From NCBI GenBank assembly GCA_002387735.1, contig DGKJ01000029.1, forward strand, positions 69,399-109,749: DNA of 40,351 bases, read 5' to 3'. The stretch comes from Bacteriovoracaceae bacterium UBA4573 (GTDB lineage Bacteria; Bdellovibrionota; UBA1018; UBA923). The translations under genes and the position numbers were made by a program. Positions 32,017 to 40,351 of the stretch are shown here, piece after piece. Numbering within the stretch: position 1 is the stretch's first letter; each line of letters starts with the position of its first letter. The notes beneath the pieces were generated by a model. It was not told the DNA's origin. It did no database searches and saw only the letters and a program-made list of their open reading frames with translations.

Positions 32017-35000
32017 TTATCGATTCCCAAAATCGTCGTCGTCAGACGAGCGCGGCGCAACCTTAACGGGTGCCGTGTTGCGGGAATAGGAATCCGCCGC
32101 ATAAATTTGTGCTGGACGCTGTGGCGAATGGCGAGTTGAACCATCTGATGGCCCTCCGCGACCTCCGCGCTGGGATCCGCCATGGGGCCCTCCGCGCCCG
32201 CCGCCACTTCCCTGCGGCGTACCTTCACGAGGACCGGAGAACCGCCCACCACCACCGCCGCCGCCTGGCCGTTTTCGAAAACGACCACCGCGCCGACCGC
32301 GTCGTCGGTTGGGACGATCCTGTCCATCGCCTCCTGCACCCTGAGCGTCTCTTCGCGGACCAGGTCCACGGTCTGGCGGCATGATCACGGGCGCTGGGGT
32401 AGCAGCACCTTCGTCGATCCCACCAGCTTCGAGATCTCCTTCACCAACTAAACCGCCGTCGGAAGCAGGTATGACGACCTCAAAAATTTCATCTTCGCCA
32501 TAACGGTCATCAGCCTCACGGTTTCTACCTCGTCCGCGATTGCCAGGAAAACCTGTATTCGATTCGTTAGAAGTATCTCCACCACTAACGTCGGACGCTG
32601 AGCCTTCGTGACTAGCGACTGGGTTATCCGAATATCCTTCGGTCAGCTGCGCATCTCTATCTAGATTCTCTGCAGCACTCGGTCCAGGTGCGCCCGCCTC
32701 AAACGTGCGTCCGCCGCCACGGCCTCTGCCACCACGGCCGCGCCGTCCACGTCCACCGCGACGCGGACCTTCGCCTCCGCCTCGGTACCGATCACCTCGC
32801 GGTTCGCCGCCCATCGACGGCTCTCCTTCGCGGGCGCCTGTCGCATTTTCGTCCATAGCATCACGTTGCTGCGATCGTTGTTGATGCCGTTCCTCTCGCG
32901 CAACAGCCGCCAGTTCCGCCTGGCGTGCTTGAATACGCGCACGGAGTGCTTTTTTTCGTTCGTCCGAGGACTGCGCAAAATCTTTCCCCTCAGCACGGTG
33001 CGAGACAAGTTCAAACTGTTCAATATGATAGGCGCCATTCGAACGAATCGAAATCCGCTTGTTATGTTGATGTTCAAGATCCTCAATCACATCGCGTTTA
33101 TCACCCAGCAACTCATCAGCAACCGTTGGATGACACTGAATTGTCATAGCTTCAGTCTCTGAAGTTTGCATCTCACGCTCAATTTCACGCAAAATATCAA
33201 ATGAAACTGTTTTATGACCTTTTACATAACCGCGCCCATTACAATAGTTGCAAGACTCACACAGCGAGCGCACTAAACTTTCGCGGGTACGCTTGCGGGT
33301 CATTTCGATCAGACCCAATTGGCTGATCTTCATGATTGTCGGACGCGCCCGATCTTTTTTAAGTTCCTCTTCAAGAGCTTTGTAGACTCGATCCCGATTC
33401 GACTCTTTTTCCATATCGATCAAATCGAGAATGATGATTCCGCCGAAGTTTCGCAATCGCAGTTGATAAGCGATCTCTCGCACGGCCTCGAGGTTGGTTT
33501 TTAAAATCGTTTCTTCTAAATTCTTTTTTCCTACGTAGCGGCCGGTATTCACGTCGATAGCAACCAAAGCTTCCGCTTGATCGATAACTAAGTAACCCCC
33601 AGACTTGAGCCACACCTTCCGTTCAAGTGCCCGCTCTAGCTCCGTTTCAATGCCATATTCGTCGAATATCGGAAGTTTTCCGTTGTAATGAATGATCTTT
33701 TCTTCCACGTTTGGCATAAATCGCATGATAAATTTCATGATCGCTTTATGCTCACGGGGGCTATCGACGACAATTTTATCTACGTCGTCGGTAAACATGT
33801 CGCGTACCGCGCGCAGAACAAACGTCAAATCCTGATAAACGAGCGTCGGCCCTTTCGACTTTTGATACTTCGTTTGAATTTCATTCCAGGTCTCGACTAA
33901 GAAATCTAAATCGGCCCAAAGCTTGCGGTCAGTCTGTTTGCCGCTGGCCGTTCGTACAATCACCCCAGTGCCTGCTGGTTTGAAAGCCGAAATGGTGTCT
34001 TTCAATCGACGGCGTTCACCGTCCCCTTCAATCCTGCGCGACACACCTATGTGGTCAACCGTCGGCATAAAAACGAGGTAGCGGCCAGGTAAACTCACGT
34101 GGCACGTTAAACGCGCCCCTTTAGTACCAATTGGTTCTTTCGCTACTTGAACTAAAATTTCCTGACCCTCGCGTACAAGGTCTGCGATATTTACTTCGTC
34201 GCGACGCTTACGACGCTTCGGCATTTCTTCAATATCGTCGTCGCTATTTCCGCCGCTACTGTGAGGCTGGCGCGGTTCCGTAGAATACCCGCCAGGGCCT
34301 CCGCCGGTGCGTCGACGACCACGGTGCCGATCTCTGCGACCACGGGAGCGCCCGCCACGTCCGCGACTTCGTAGATCACCAGCAGACTCGGGTGCACCCC
34401 GCGCAGCGATTGGCTGCGCTTCGGAAGCTCCGGGCTGCAGAGCCAAACTTGCTGCCTCTTCCCCAGCGTCGTCTTGATTTTCAAGATCTTCTTCGCCGGA
34501 AACTTCATCGATTTCTTCGGAAGATTCCGCCATGCCTTCTGCGCCAGACTCGTCACTGGTCAAGGAAGCGCGATCCTGATCGCCGCCGCTTTCAGTTGAC
34601 TCGTTGGCCGCCTCGTAAGACTCGTCTGATTCTTCTGAGTCCTCAGTTTCTTCGTCAGTGGAATCGTTTAGCCCTTCATCGGCTGAATTTTCTTCTCCGG
34701 ATTCCTCGATCGGGCCAACCACTTCCCCACGCAACGGATGAAAAACCCGCTCATTGGTCCAAGCTGCTACGTCAATACTGTCGCCTTCTGACTCTGCCTC
34801 AATCTTTGGTGATAACTGAGCCTGAACTTCGACTTGTTCTACTGGTTGGTCGTTAGATAGATCTTTCGAACTTTCGTTTCTAAGTTCAGAAGCCGATATC
34901 TCGCTTTTCTCAACCGGTTGGTCAAAATTGTCATCTTCTACGTCAAGCATTCGCCGCGCGTATTCGCGCTGCAGAGCTGCGTGATCTTCCGGCGACCCTG

Positions 35001-35721
35001 GGTTGCCTGGGTTCACAGGCCCAATTGCACGCGCTGGGCCACCAAACACTGGGCGACCTCTGCCGGGCCCTCGGCCTCCCAAATTTGCATGCTGATTGCG
35101 ACCCACGCCACCACGACGCCCCCGTCCACCGCGACGGCCTCGTCCGCCTCGACGGCTGTCGTCTCTTCCGCCGCGTCGAGGTCCGTGAGGACCGGCGCCA
35201 TGGGAAATTCGCGGAGGAATATAAGCCCGCGGTTCTAGATTGTCGGGCTGGCGATCTTCTTCGCTCTCCATCGGATCGGAAGTTTCGCCTGCATTAGGCG
35301 CGCCTTCGGGCGATTCGAGCGTGCCACCCGCTTGTTCAATACTTTCTCGAACTACTTCGCGGTATTGAGGATAAGACGTTTCTACTGCCGAAACTTCATT
35401 CGTAGGCAGCGGCAATTGCACCGGAGCGGGCCGACGAGTTTCAATCGGCATTTCACGAAACTCCGGCATTACTAGCGGTTCATTCATTTCCCCGTAGTGA
35501 ACGTCGTCCACATACAGGAACGCTGCCTTTTCAAGACCAATGTCTACGAACGCGGCCTGCATTCCAGGTAACACTCGAATTACTTTGCCCTTGTAGATAT
35601 TTCCGACGACTCCTCTTTCAGAGTCTCGCTCTACGTGCAGTTCCTGAATCTCTCCGTCTTCTAGAAGAGCGATTCGGGTTTCGGGTAATGTGGCGTTTAT
35701 GATTAATTCATTTTTGGGCAT
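32017..35721 (-). CDS. rne: Ribonuclease E/G with split S1 domain and RGG-rich insertions
   Basis: The 1234-residue enzyme is an RNase E/G. The S1 domain starts at about residue 35 (GNIYKGKVIRVLPGMQAAFVDIGLEKAAFLYVDDV). It is interrupted at about 81-505, and resumes at about 506-555 (VNIADLVREGQEILVQVAKEPIGTKGARLTCHVSLPGRYLVFMP). The catalytic core holds AIDVNTGRYVGKKN (D723) and GGIIILDLIDM (D766/D769). The Zn-link is CNYCNGRG (C824, C827), though another cysteine (C821) precedes it. The 425-residue insert has an RG-rich block (about 180-230), then a strongly acidic block (about 260-425), then another RG block. The tail after about 910 is another RGG-rich disordered region. The enzyme processes and degrades RNA; the disordered parts probably bind RNA or partner proteins. 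Confidence 0.95.
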   Translation of the reverse strand: MPKNELIINATLPETRIALLEDGEIQELHVERDSERGVVGNIYKGKVIRVLPGMQAAFVDIGLEKAAFLYVDDVHYGEMNEPLVMPEFREMPIETRRPAPVQLPLPTNEVSAVETSYPQYREVVRESIEQAGGTLESPEGAPNAGETSDPMESEEDRQPDNLEPRAYIPPRISHGAGPHGPRRGGRDDSRRGGRGRRGGRGRRGGVGRNQHANLGGRGPGRGRPVFGGPARAIGPVNPGNPGSPEDHAALQREYARRMLDVEDDNFDQPVEKSEISASELRNESSKDLSNDQPVEQVEVQAQLSPKIEAESEGDSIDVAAWTNERVFHPLRGEVVGPIEESGEENSADEGLNDSTDEETEDSEESDESYEAANESTESGGDQDRASLTSDESGAEGMAESSEEIDEVSGEEDLENQDDAGEEAASLALQPGASEAQPIAARGAPESAGDLRSRGRGGRSRGRRDRHRGRRRTGGGPGGYSTEPRQPHSSGGNSDDDIEEMPKRRKRRDEVNIADLVREGQEILVQVAKEPIGTKGARLTCHVSLPGRYLVFMPTVDHIGVSRRIEGDGERRRLKDTISAFKPAGTGVIVRTASGKQTDRKLWADLDFLVETWNEIQTKYQKSKGPTLVYQDLTFVLRAVRDMFTDDVDKIVVDSPREHKAIMKFIMRFMPNVEEKIIHYNGKLPIFDEYGIETELERALERKVWLKSGGYLVIDQAEALVAIDVNTGRYVGKKNLEETILKTNLEAVREIAYQLRLRNFGGIIILDLIDMEKESNRDRVYKALEEELKKDRARPTIMKISQLGLIEMTRKRTRESLVRSLCESCNYCNGRGYVKGHKTVSFDILREIEREMQTSETEAMTIQCHPTVADELLGDKRDVIEDLEHQHNKRISIRSNGAYHIEQFELVSHRAEGKDFAQSSDERKKALRARIQARQAELAAVAREERHQQRSQQRDAMDENATGAREGEPSMGGEPRGDRYRGGGEGPRRGGRGRRGRGGRGRGGGRTFEAGAPGPSAAENLDRDAQLTEGYSDNPVASHEGSASDVSGGDTSNESNTGFPGNRGRGRNREADDRYGEDEIFEVVIPASDGGLVGEGDLEAGGIDEGAATPAPVIMPPDRGPGPRRDAQGAGGDGQDRPNRRRGRRGGRFRKRPGGGGGGGRFSGPREGTPQGSGGGRGGPHGGSQRGGRGGPSDGSTRHSPQRPAQIYAADSYSRNTAPVKVAPRSSDDDDFGNR

Positions 35722-36246
35722 CTAAAACCTCAGTTCAACGACTCTTGCTGCAACACTCCAACCACGTTGCGCGTAAGCCATCGAACCGAGATCATGTGCC
35801 TGGGCTCCTAGTCTAATAGACCGGGGAGCTTCGGGGGTATACATTCTCTTTCGAGATTTGTAGTACCCATTCTGAATGGGGTTCTTAGGATTCTTCTCAA
35901 GCTGTTTGAGATCACTTGGTTTCTTAACGGGTGGCAAGAGCTCTTCTGGGCTGATATCGGCTTCATCATCTGAAGCCGTCATGTAGGCTGCCACGCCAAG
36001 ACCGACGAGCATTCCGGCACCCGCTCCCACTAAGACATTCGTCATGTGGGAAAACGGTTGTTCATAGAACGCTATCGTCGAAAAGCCAATGACTGCACCT
36101 ATGCCCGTAGCAATTCCTACGGTCTCGCCAGCGTCGCTTAATGTATAAGCGGCCACTGCACGCGGGCTATTCACCAAATCCATGATCAGGTTCAGCATCA
36201 GGCTTAATCCAAGGATGAACACTGCTTTACGCAACGCGAGTCGCAT
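35722..36246 (-). CDS. Small membrane protein of unknown function upstream of rne
   Basis: From ATG at 36246 the product is 174 residues. A signal- or anchor-like helix (AVFILGLSLMLNLIMDLV) is followed by two glycine-rich hydrophobic stretches (VGIATGIGAVIGFSTIAF and MTNVLVGAGAGMLVGLGVAAYM). A soluble C-terminus with a Pro/Lys-rich linker (PVKKPSDLKQLEKNPKNPIQNG) ends in a beta-like AARVVELRF. I recognise no family. The frame extends to TTG 36312, but the extra 22 residues look non-coding. The stop abuts the rne start with no gap, so rne is probably translated from the same transcript. Confidence 0.65.
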   Translation of the reverse strand: MRLALRKAVFILGLSLMLNLIMDLVNSPRAVAAYTLSDAGETVGIATGIGAVIGFSTIAFYEQPFSHMTNVLVGAGAGMLVGLGVAAYMTASDDEADISPEELLPPVKKPSDLKQLEKNPKNPIQNGYYKSRKRMYTPEAPRSIRLGAQAHDLGSMAYAQRGWSVAARVVELRF

Positions 36247-36353
36247 CAAAACTCGTAATATATTTCCGGTGCCAGGGCTGGTCTGCACGTCTGTACAGAT
36301 CCTCCTGCACAATGCGTTAGTATTTCACTGTCAAAAAAACTTAGGGTTCGACT

Positions 36354-36381
36354 TTGGAACTCCTGTTAACTTTGTTATTAC
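36354..36381 (+). promoter_or_regulatory. Candidate promoter of deoC
   Basis: TTGGAA (36354-36359), 16 bases, TATTAC (36376-36381), giving a leader of about 65 bases before the ATG at 36451. Each box matches consensus at four of six positions. On the opposite strand a perfect TTGACA lies at 36327-36332, with no good -10 partner. Confidence 0.3.
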
Positions 36382-36450
36382 AATTTACGTCACACTACAA
36401 GAGGTAATCTCCGGCCTAGTAGTCAACCATTTGAAATAAAAGACAAAAAA

Positions 36451-37350
36451 ATGAAACTCACCAAACTTTTTCAAGACGAACTGAACGCTTTTACCGACCA
36501 CTGCCGTAGTCTCGGACTGAGCCCACCCCCTCAATCTAGTTCCAAAACAAGCTCCTCGGCGGCTTCACCGACCGAACTCACCGCCAGGCAGTGGCGCTCT
36601 CAGGCGTTAGATTCGAACGCCGCGACCGACGTTCGTTCTTTGGCGCTTGCCCGCTTGCTCGATCACACGCTTCTAAAAGCCGACGCCACCACTTCTCAGA
36701 TTCAAGCGGCTTGCCAAGAGGCTTTGTCTTTTGGTTTTGCCGGCGTTTGCACGAATTCCGCCTGGACTGGTTTGGTTGCACAACGACTAGCATCCAAAAC
36801 ACCAGCCCCTGGACCAGCTGTTCCCCCAGTTCCGATTGCGGTGGTGGGTTTTCCGTTGGGGGCCATGCACACAAAGGCTAAATGCGAAGAAACTAGAGTT
36901 GCCGTCGAAGAAGGCGCCCAGGAAATCGACATGGTGTTAGCCGTAGGTTGGCTCAAGGAGCAGAAATTCGAAGCGGTTTTTCAAGACATCGCGGCCGTTG
37001 TCAACCAGTGCGGCCCTAATGTTCCGACAAAGCTAATCATCGAAACCGCGCTACTCAATGATGTTGAAAAAATTCGTGCGTGCGTATTGGGCGTCTGGGC
37101 GGGAGTTAAGTTTGTCAAAACCTCCACCGGTTTTGCGGCAAATGGCGCGACAGTTTCAGATGTCGCACTCATGCGAAACGTCGTTGGCGATCAGGTTGGA
37201 GTAAAGGCCAGTGGTGGCATTCGAACGGCAGCCGACGCACTTGCGATGTTGCAAGCCGGAGCCACTCGTCTCGGCGTTAGTTCTTCGGTAGCCATACTGA
37301 ATGAGCTTCGAACCGGGACGTCGTCTGCAGGCTCATCCTGCAGCTATTGA
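36451..37350 (+). CDS. deoC: Deoxyribose-phosphate aldolase
   Basis: The 299-residue enzyme cleaves 2-deoxyribose-5-phosphate into glyceraldehyde-3-phosphate and acetaldehyde. The class I aldolase site is clear: Schiff-base Lys223 in GVKFVKTSTGF, the second lysine K252 in VGVKASGGIRT and D160 in EIDMV. LLDHTLLKADAT and VGFPLGAMHTKAK complete the family pattern. The N-terminal 65 residues (rich in Ser, Pro and Ala) exceed the usual length of about 220-260. The gene ends inside the opposing gene (7-base overlap). deoB, the next step in deoxyribonucleoside salvage, lies further along on the same strand after two opposing genes. Confidence 0.95.
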   Translation: MKLTKLFQDELNAFTDHCRSLGLSPPPQSSSKTSSSAASPTELTARQWRSQALDSNAATDVRSLALARLLDHTLLKADATTSQIQAACQEALSFGFAGVCTNSAWTGLVAQRLASKTPAPGPAVPPVPIAVVGFPLGAMHTKAKCEETRVAVEEGAQEIDMVLAVGWLKEQKFEAVFQDIAAVVNQCGPNVPTKLIIETALLNDVEKIRACVLGVWAGVKFVKTSTGFAANGATVSDVALMRNVVGDQVGVKASGGIRTAADALAMLQAGATRLGVSSSVAILNELRTGTSSAGSSCSY

Positions 37351-38546
37351 TCGCTTTTCTTTCGCATTTTTTTAAGCCGAACAATGGGACGTCGATACTC
37401 TCTATAATTGAGCAATAGCTCTTTGAGAGCGGCTGGCATCAGTTCGCCGCTAAAGAGAGCCTCGGAACTTGGCGCGTCCACAAGACTCCAATTTTTAGAG
37501 CTCGCAACCCGCAGAGCATCCGTTATTTCGCGAATTAAGCGTTCAACGGGCACTCTTACTTTTAGGTCTCCGTTCAAGACCCAATAGAGTTCATCACGAG
37601 CCGCTAGGTTTAACTGGTACTTCAAATTTTTAATAATCCAACGAGCAACGCTACCCGCCTGTTCACCGAATATTTCGTTGAGCCGTCCGAACGCTTTGGG
37701 GTCAATTGTATGCAGCCTGTGAATGGCAAACGCCTGAAAGTGCTCTTCAACCATATCGATTAACTGACTTTCATCGGAAGCGAACGAATCATCAATCGGA
37801 CGCCCAAGCACATCTTTAACCAAAAGAAACATCCCCGGGGTTCGAATTTCTGTAGAGTCGTCGTTATCTTCATTGTCGGATAGGGAATTTGGTTGCTGTT
37901 CCAACAGAATCGCCGGGACTAGTGTGAAATCTAGATCCCGCAGACGAATTTGAAGAGCACCGATATCCCAACTCAAAAGCGTGGAACGCAAATTGCCGTC
38001 TCGAAGCAGCTTGAGTAGGTCATTTAGTAGCTCGGCCCGCCCCACTGCGAGTGTGCGCCCGTGTTCTAGTTCGGGTTCAATAATGCCCCACAAATGGGTT
38101 AACTCAGGCTCGGTGTCGCGCACGACTACGCCGATTGAATCGTAATTGTAGTCGGTACTGCTGCGAGACATTTCACTCATGACTCGAGAGTAGCCCTTTA
38201 AAAGACGGTCGAACGCCACAAATGCCTCCTGGTGTCGTCCTAACACTTCGAGCGTATCAATGTATTTGTCGTAAACCTGTACTCGTACCTCTGGAGCGGC
38301 TCCCAAAACCCGCAAAGCTTGTTCCAGCTCAACCAGACGCTCCGAGAGCTGAACCTGAACGTCTCTATTTCCTTTAATCGGAGCTTCCATGATTTGCCGG
38401 CAAAAAAGGTCAGCCCCTGCCTGACTGCGCTCACCGGCGGTCGCGATTCCCGCAAAAACACCGGCGGCCAGGGTTCCGCACCAAATCGCAAAATAGAATT
38501 TTATTTTCGAATATTTCAACACGCGAGGCCCTATACCATACCCCAA
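37344..38546 (-). CDS. Exported protein of unknown function
   Basis: The 400-residue product has a signal peptide (IKFYFAIWCGTLAAGVFAGIATAGE) and a helical body without known motifs. The early part (LSERLVELEQALRVLGAAPEVRVQVYDKYIDTLEVLGRHQEAFVAFDRLLKGY) looks TPR-like. The C-terminus is basic (VRLKKMRKKSDQ). The frame opens at TTG 38546; GTG at 38522 would also give a signal peptide and is equally possible. It follows the SUMF1-like gene by 20 bases and converges on deoC with a 7-base overlap. Confidence 0.65.
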   Translation of the reverse strand: MGYGIGPRVLKYSKIKFYFAIWCGTLAAGVFAGIATAGERSQAGADLFCRQIMEAPIKGNRDVQVQLSERLVELEQALRVLGAAPEVRVQVYDKYIDTLEVLGRHQEAFVAFDRLLKGYSRVMSEMSRSSTDYNYDSIGVVVRDTEPELTHLWGIIEPELEHGRTLAVGRAELLNDLLKLLRDGNLRSTLLSWDIGALQIRLRDLDFTLVPAILLEQQPNSLSDNEDNDDSTEIRTPGMFLLVKDVLGRPIDDSFASDESQLIDMVEEHFQAFAIHRLHTIDPKAFGRLNEIFGEQAGSVARWIIKNLKYQLNLAARDELYWVLNGDLKVRVPVERLIREITDALRVASSKNWSLVDAPSSEALFSGELMPAALKELLLNYREYRRPIVRLKKMRKKSDQ

Positions 38547-38566
38547 CGTAAATTACACTTTGCGGG

Positions 38567-39814
38567 CTACTGTCCGCGCCGGGTCCTCACGAGGCGGAAA
38601 CCCACAACGCCGGACCGAACCCTAGGGTGAGCGTAATAGCGCCGGGCAGACCGGAGCTCCCTGGCAACGTAGTACCAGGAACCGCCACGCAACACGCGGC
38701 GCGAGCCGCTAGAAGGGCCGATCGGATCGACATTGTTACCTTTGTGGTAGTTGCTGTCGTACCAATCCTGCACCCATTCCCAGACATTTCCATGCATATC
38801 AAATAGGCCCGCTGGATTTGGTTTGCGGGTAGCAATATCAGTTGTTCGCTGATTGCTAAAGTGTGCGTAATCGCCCATGTCTTTTGGATTATTGCCAAAG
38901 GAATATGCCGTAGTCGTACCAGCGCGAGCTGCGTATTCCCATTCCGCTTCTGTTGGTAGACGATAAGTGTATTCACTCTGGCTTTCATTGAGCGCCAGAA
39001 TAAACGCTTGAGCGTCTTCCCAGCTTACGTTTTCTATTGGTTTATTCGGATCAACTTTATCGCCAGCTACTGCAATACCGCTATCTTTAAACCGCGCAGG
39101 ATTTGCTGCCTTTACTGTATACCAGAGCGCTTGCGTGACCGGGCCTTTTGCCATTTCAAAAGGTCGGGTGATGATCACTTCGTGTTGTCTTTCATCAGAG
39201 TGACGACTCGTTTCCTCTTTTGGACTGCCCATCATGAATTTTCCTGGACCAAACTCCACGAACTCGAAACTCTCTGGCTTTGCCTGGGCTAGCACTTGCG
39301 AATCGATTTTGTTTTTCGTAGCAATTGCCTCAAAAATGCCCCGCGCGCTAAGAGGCGTAGTTTCAAAAAAAGTATGACTTCCATCGCCCAACGCATAAAG
39401 CGGGCGGTAAGGGCCGTCTTGTCCGGCGGGAAGCATTCGTGAATCGCGGATTTGAATACGATAATATTTGCCGTCTACCGTGCGGATGAGCGCTTCATTT
39501 TCTGTAAATTCCACGAGATAAAACTCTTTGCCACCCTTTGGTGTCGTAAGAAGCAAGTGACCCTCACCTACTTTTTCTTTGCGTTTGCGAAGCTCGGGAG
39601 CTTCAAGCACTCGTGATTCCATGATCTCGCGCACCAAACGGTAGTGACCAAACTTTACTTTGCTCGCTAAATGCCAAAACGATGTTTTGGAAAGAAACCG
39701 TGCGCACGTTCTTGCCTTGTCGCTTACCGGTAAAGATTCTTCAGCGCGCGAATAAGTCGCGGTGAGCAATGCAAGCAAAAGACTGATTGTGCAGATTCGT
39801 TTGGCCAGCTTCAT
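38567..39814 (-). CDS. Exported SUMF1/formylglycine-generating-enzyme-like protein
   Basis: ATG at 39814 gives MKLAKRICTISLLLALLTATYSRA, a clean signal peptide. After an unfamiliar N-terminal region of about 170 residues comes a complete SUMF1-type domain: FVEFGPGKFMMGSPKEE, PVTQALWYTV, PIENVSWEDAQAFILALN, YRLPTEAEWEYAARAGT, GLFDMHGNVWEWVQDW and RRVLRGGSWYYVARELRSARRYY. True formylglycine-generating enzymes use two cysteines in the last segment; none is present here, so it is not expected to make formylglycine. Members without them serve binding or other catalysis. A TTG four codons upstream (39826) is a possible start. It is followed by the exported protein at 37344. Confidence 0.85.
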   Translation of the reverse strand: MKLAKRICTISLLLALLTATYSRAEESLPVSDKARTCARFLSKTSFWHLASKVKFGHYRLVREIMESRVLEAPELRKRKEKVGEGHLLLTTPKGGKEFYLVEFTENEALIRTVDGKYYRIQIRDSRMLPAGQDGPYRPLYALGDGSHTFFETTPLSARGIFEAIATKNKIDSQVLAQAKPESFEFVEFGPGKFMMGSPKEETSRHSDERQHEVIITRPFEMAKGPVTQALWYTVKAANPARFKDSGIAVAGDKVDPNKPIENVSWEDAQAFILALNESQSEYTYRLPTEAEWEYAARAGTTTAYSFGNNPKDMGDYAHFSNQRTTDIATRKPNPAGLFDMHGNVWEWVQDWYDSNYHKGNNVDPIGPSSGSRRVLRGGSWYYVARELRSARRYYAHPRVRSGVVGFRLVRTRRGQ

Positions 39815-39938
39815 GCGATGCGACAATACATTAAAAACGACACAAAGTAAACTAAATTAGTCAGTTAATATATTCAACCACGAACCGCTTGCCTCTGCGC
39901 CGGGGTCATGCTCGTATAGGGCCCATTGGTGATTTGAA

Positions 39939-40351
39939 ATGAGCTCCCAGAACACAAAAATCGAGCGGGTAGTTTTGATCGTTCTCGACGGCGTAGGGTG
40001 TGGAGAAATGCCCGATGCCAACGAATACGGCGACACGGGGTCCAACAGTCTAGGAAACCTGGTTCGAGTGGAACAAAACCTTAAATTGCCGAACCTCGAA
40101 CGCTGGGGCATGGGAAACATCACCCCAATGGGCGATGCGGCCCACCCCCGAAAACCTCACCTTTGTACCGCCGGGTTTGGCAAATTGGCGGAATTGTCGA
40201 AAGGCAAAGACACCACGTCGGGTCACTGGGAAATGGCGGGAATTGTAACCGAGACCGCCTTTACGACTTATCCGAACGGGTTCCCGGAATCGGCAGTTCG
40301 TGAATGGGTCACAGCCTGCAATCTGCCCGGAGTCTTAGGCAACAAGGCAGG
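39939..40351 (+). CDS. deoB: Phosphopentomutase (N-terminal part, cut by window edge)
   Basis: 137 codons are present before the window ends. RVVLIVLDGVGCGEMPDANEYGDTGSNSLGNL is the metal-binding opening of phosphopentomutase (VxLDSVGIGxxPDA in relatives), followed by KLPNLERWGMGNI. KDTTSGHWEMAG contains the catalytic threonine region. The enzyme interconverts (deoxy)ribose-1- and -5-phosphate, which feeds DeoC. Ribosome-binding site GGTGAT at 39928-39933 is well spaced before the ATG. The 124-base gap to the opposing gene holds AT-rich sequence but no promoter I would defend. Confidence 0.95.
   Translation, partial: MSSQNTKIERVVLIVLDGVGCGEMPDANEYGDTGSNSLGNLVRVEQNLKLPNLERWGMGNITPMGDAAHPRKPHLCTAGFGKLAELSKGKDTTSGHWEMAGIVTETAFTTYPNGFPESAVREWVTACNLPGVLGNKA

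Noticed and set aside
34392..34856. Long open frame antisense to the RNase E/G insert.
   Set aside because: Its Arg/Leu/Pro-rich product mirrors the biased codons of the low-complexity insert on the other strand.
36301..36306. Perfect AGGAGG on the minus strand upstream of the small membrane protein.
   Set aside because: No start codon lies at a proper distance in the coding frame; the nearest in-frame GTG is 12 bases away and ATG 36246 is far downstream.
36346..36366. GGGTTCGA followed by a GGAACTCC-like stretch, resembling part of a tRNA T-arm.
   Set aside because: No acceptor stem, D-arm or anticodon arm can be built around it.

Overview
The window is about 40 kb of densely packed bacterial chromosome at roughly 50% GC. 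I see no rRNA, tRNA, CRISPR array, insertion sequence or prophage, and no gene-free stretch over 300 bases. The longest intergenic gap is about 180 bp, between 5875/5908 and 6085. Lipoprotein signals, many signal peptides, a TolQ/TolR-type pair, an AsmA-like protein, a TatA-like protein and an RNase E/G all point to a Gram-negative cell. A bacterial topoisomerase VI B subunit, a full nickel-pincer (lar) biosynthesis set and many unrecognised exported proteins suggest a deltaproteobacterial or Bdellovibrionota-like lineage. That placement is inference; no marker here fixes the species.

Layout. 1-408 (-): start of a topoisomerase VI B subunit, cut by the window edge. 497-1801 (+): exported protein with an HExxH motif. 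1910-4133 (+): polar amino-acid ABC transporter in three genes with ATGA overlaps, followed by a sigma-70-like protein with an unusual hydrophobic N-terminus (4171-5001). 5032-5907 (-): archaemetzincin-like lipoprotein. 6086-8962 (+): lipoprotein plus a UshA-like metallophosphoesterase lipoprotein, then a GT87-type membrane glycosyltransferase whose start is unclear. 10109-11874 (-): Gfo/Idh/MocA oxidoreductase and beta-carbonic anhydrase. 12018-15901 (+): exported helical protein, hisS and a DUF72 protein. 15915-18883 (-): exported-looking methyltransferase and a CPA2 cation/proton antiporter with two RCK_C domains. 18942-20907 (+): operon of an FNR-like oxidoreductase, a TatA-like protein, a small protein and hpt. 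20923-24498 (-): valS and an AsmA-like protein. 24696-26698 (+): TolQ/ExbB-TolR/ExbD pair coupled to a fused MsrB-MsrA lipoprotein. 26706-31909 (-): small exported protein, larE, larB, larC and a 603-residue exported protein. 32017-36246 (-): membrane protein and a very large RNase E/G. 36451-37350 (+): deoC. 37344-39814 (-): exported protein and a SUMF1-like exported protein. 39939-40351 (+): start of deoB.

How the genes work together. ValS and HisS charge tRNA. Hpt, DeoC and DeoB belong to purine and deoxyribonucleoside salvage. The MsrBA lipoprotein probably repairs oxidised methionine in the envelope. LarB, LarC and LarE make the nickel-pincer nucleotide, but no LarA-type racemase is in the window.

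The most notable observations are: an RNase E/G whose S1 domain is split by about 425 residues of RGG-rich and acidic low-complexity sequence; the archaemetzincin-like lipoprotein with extra residues between its zinc ligands; a shared promoter-like element (CTTTACCTGA, 14 bases, TAATA) immediately before the sigma-like gene and the HExxH-protein gene; the bacterial topoisomerase VI B gene; and the lar genes without larA. All gene calls rest on reading motifs by eye; no database search was run.
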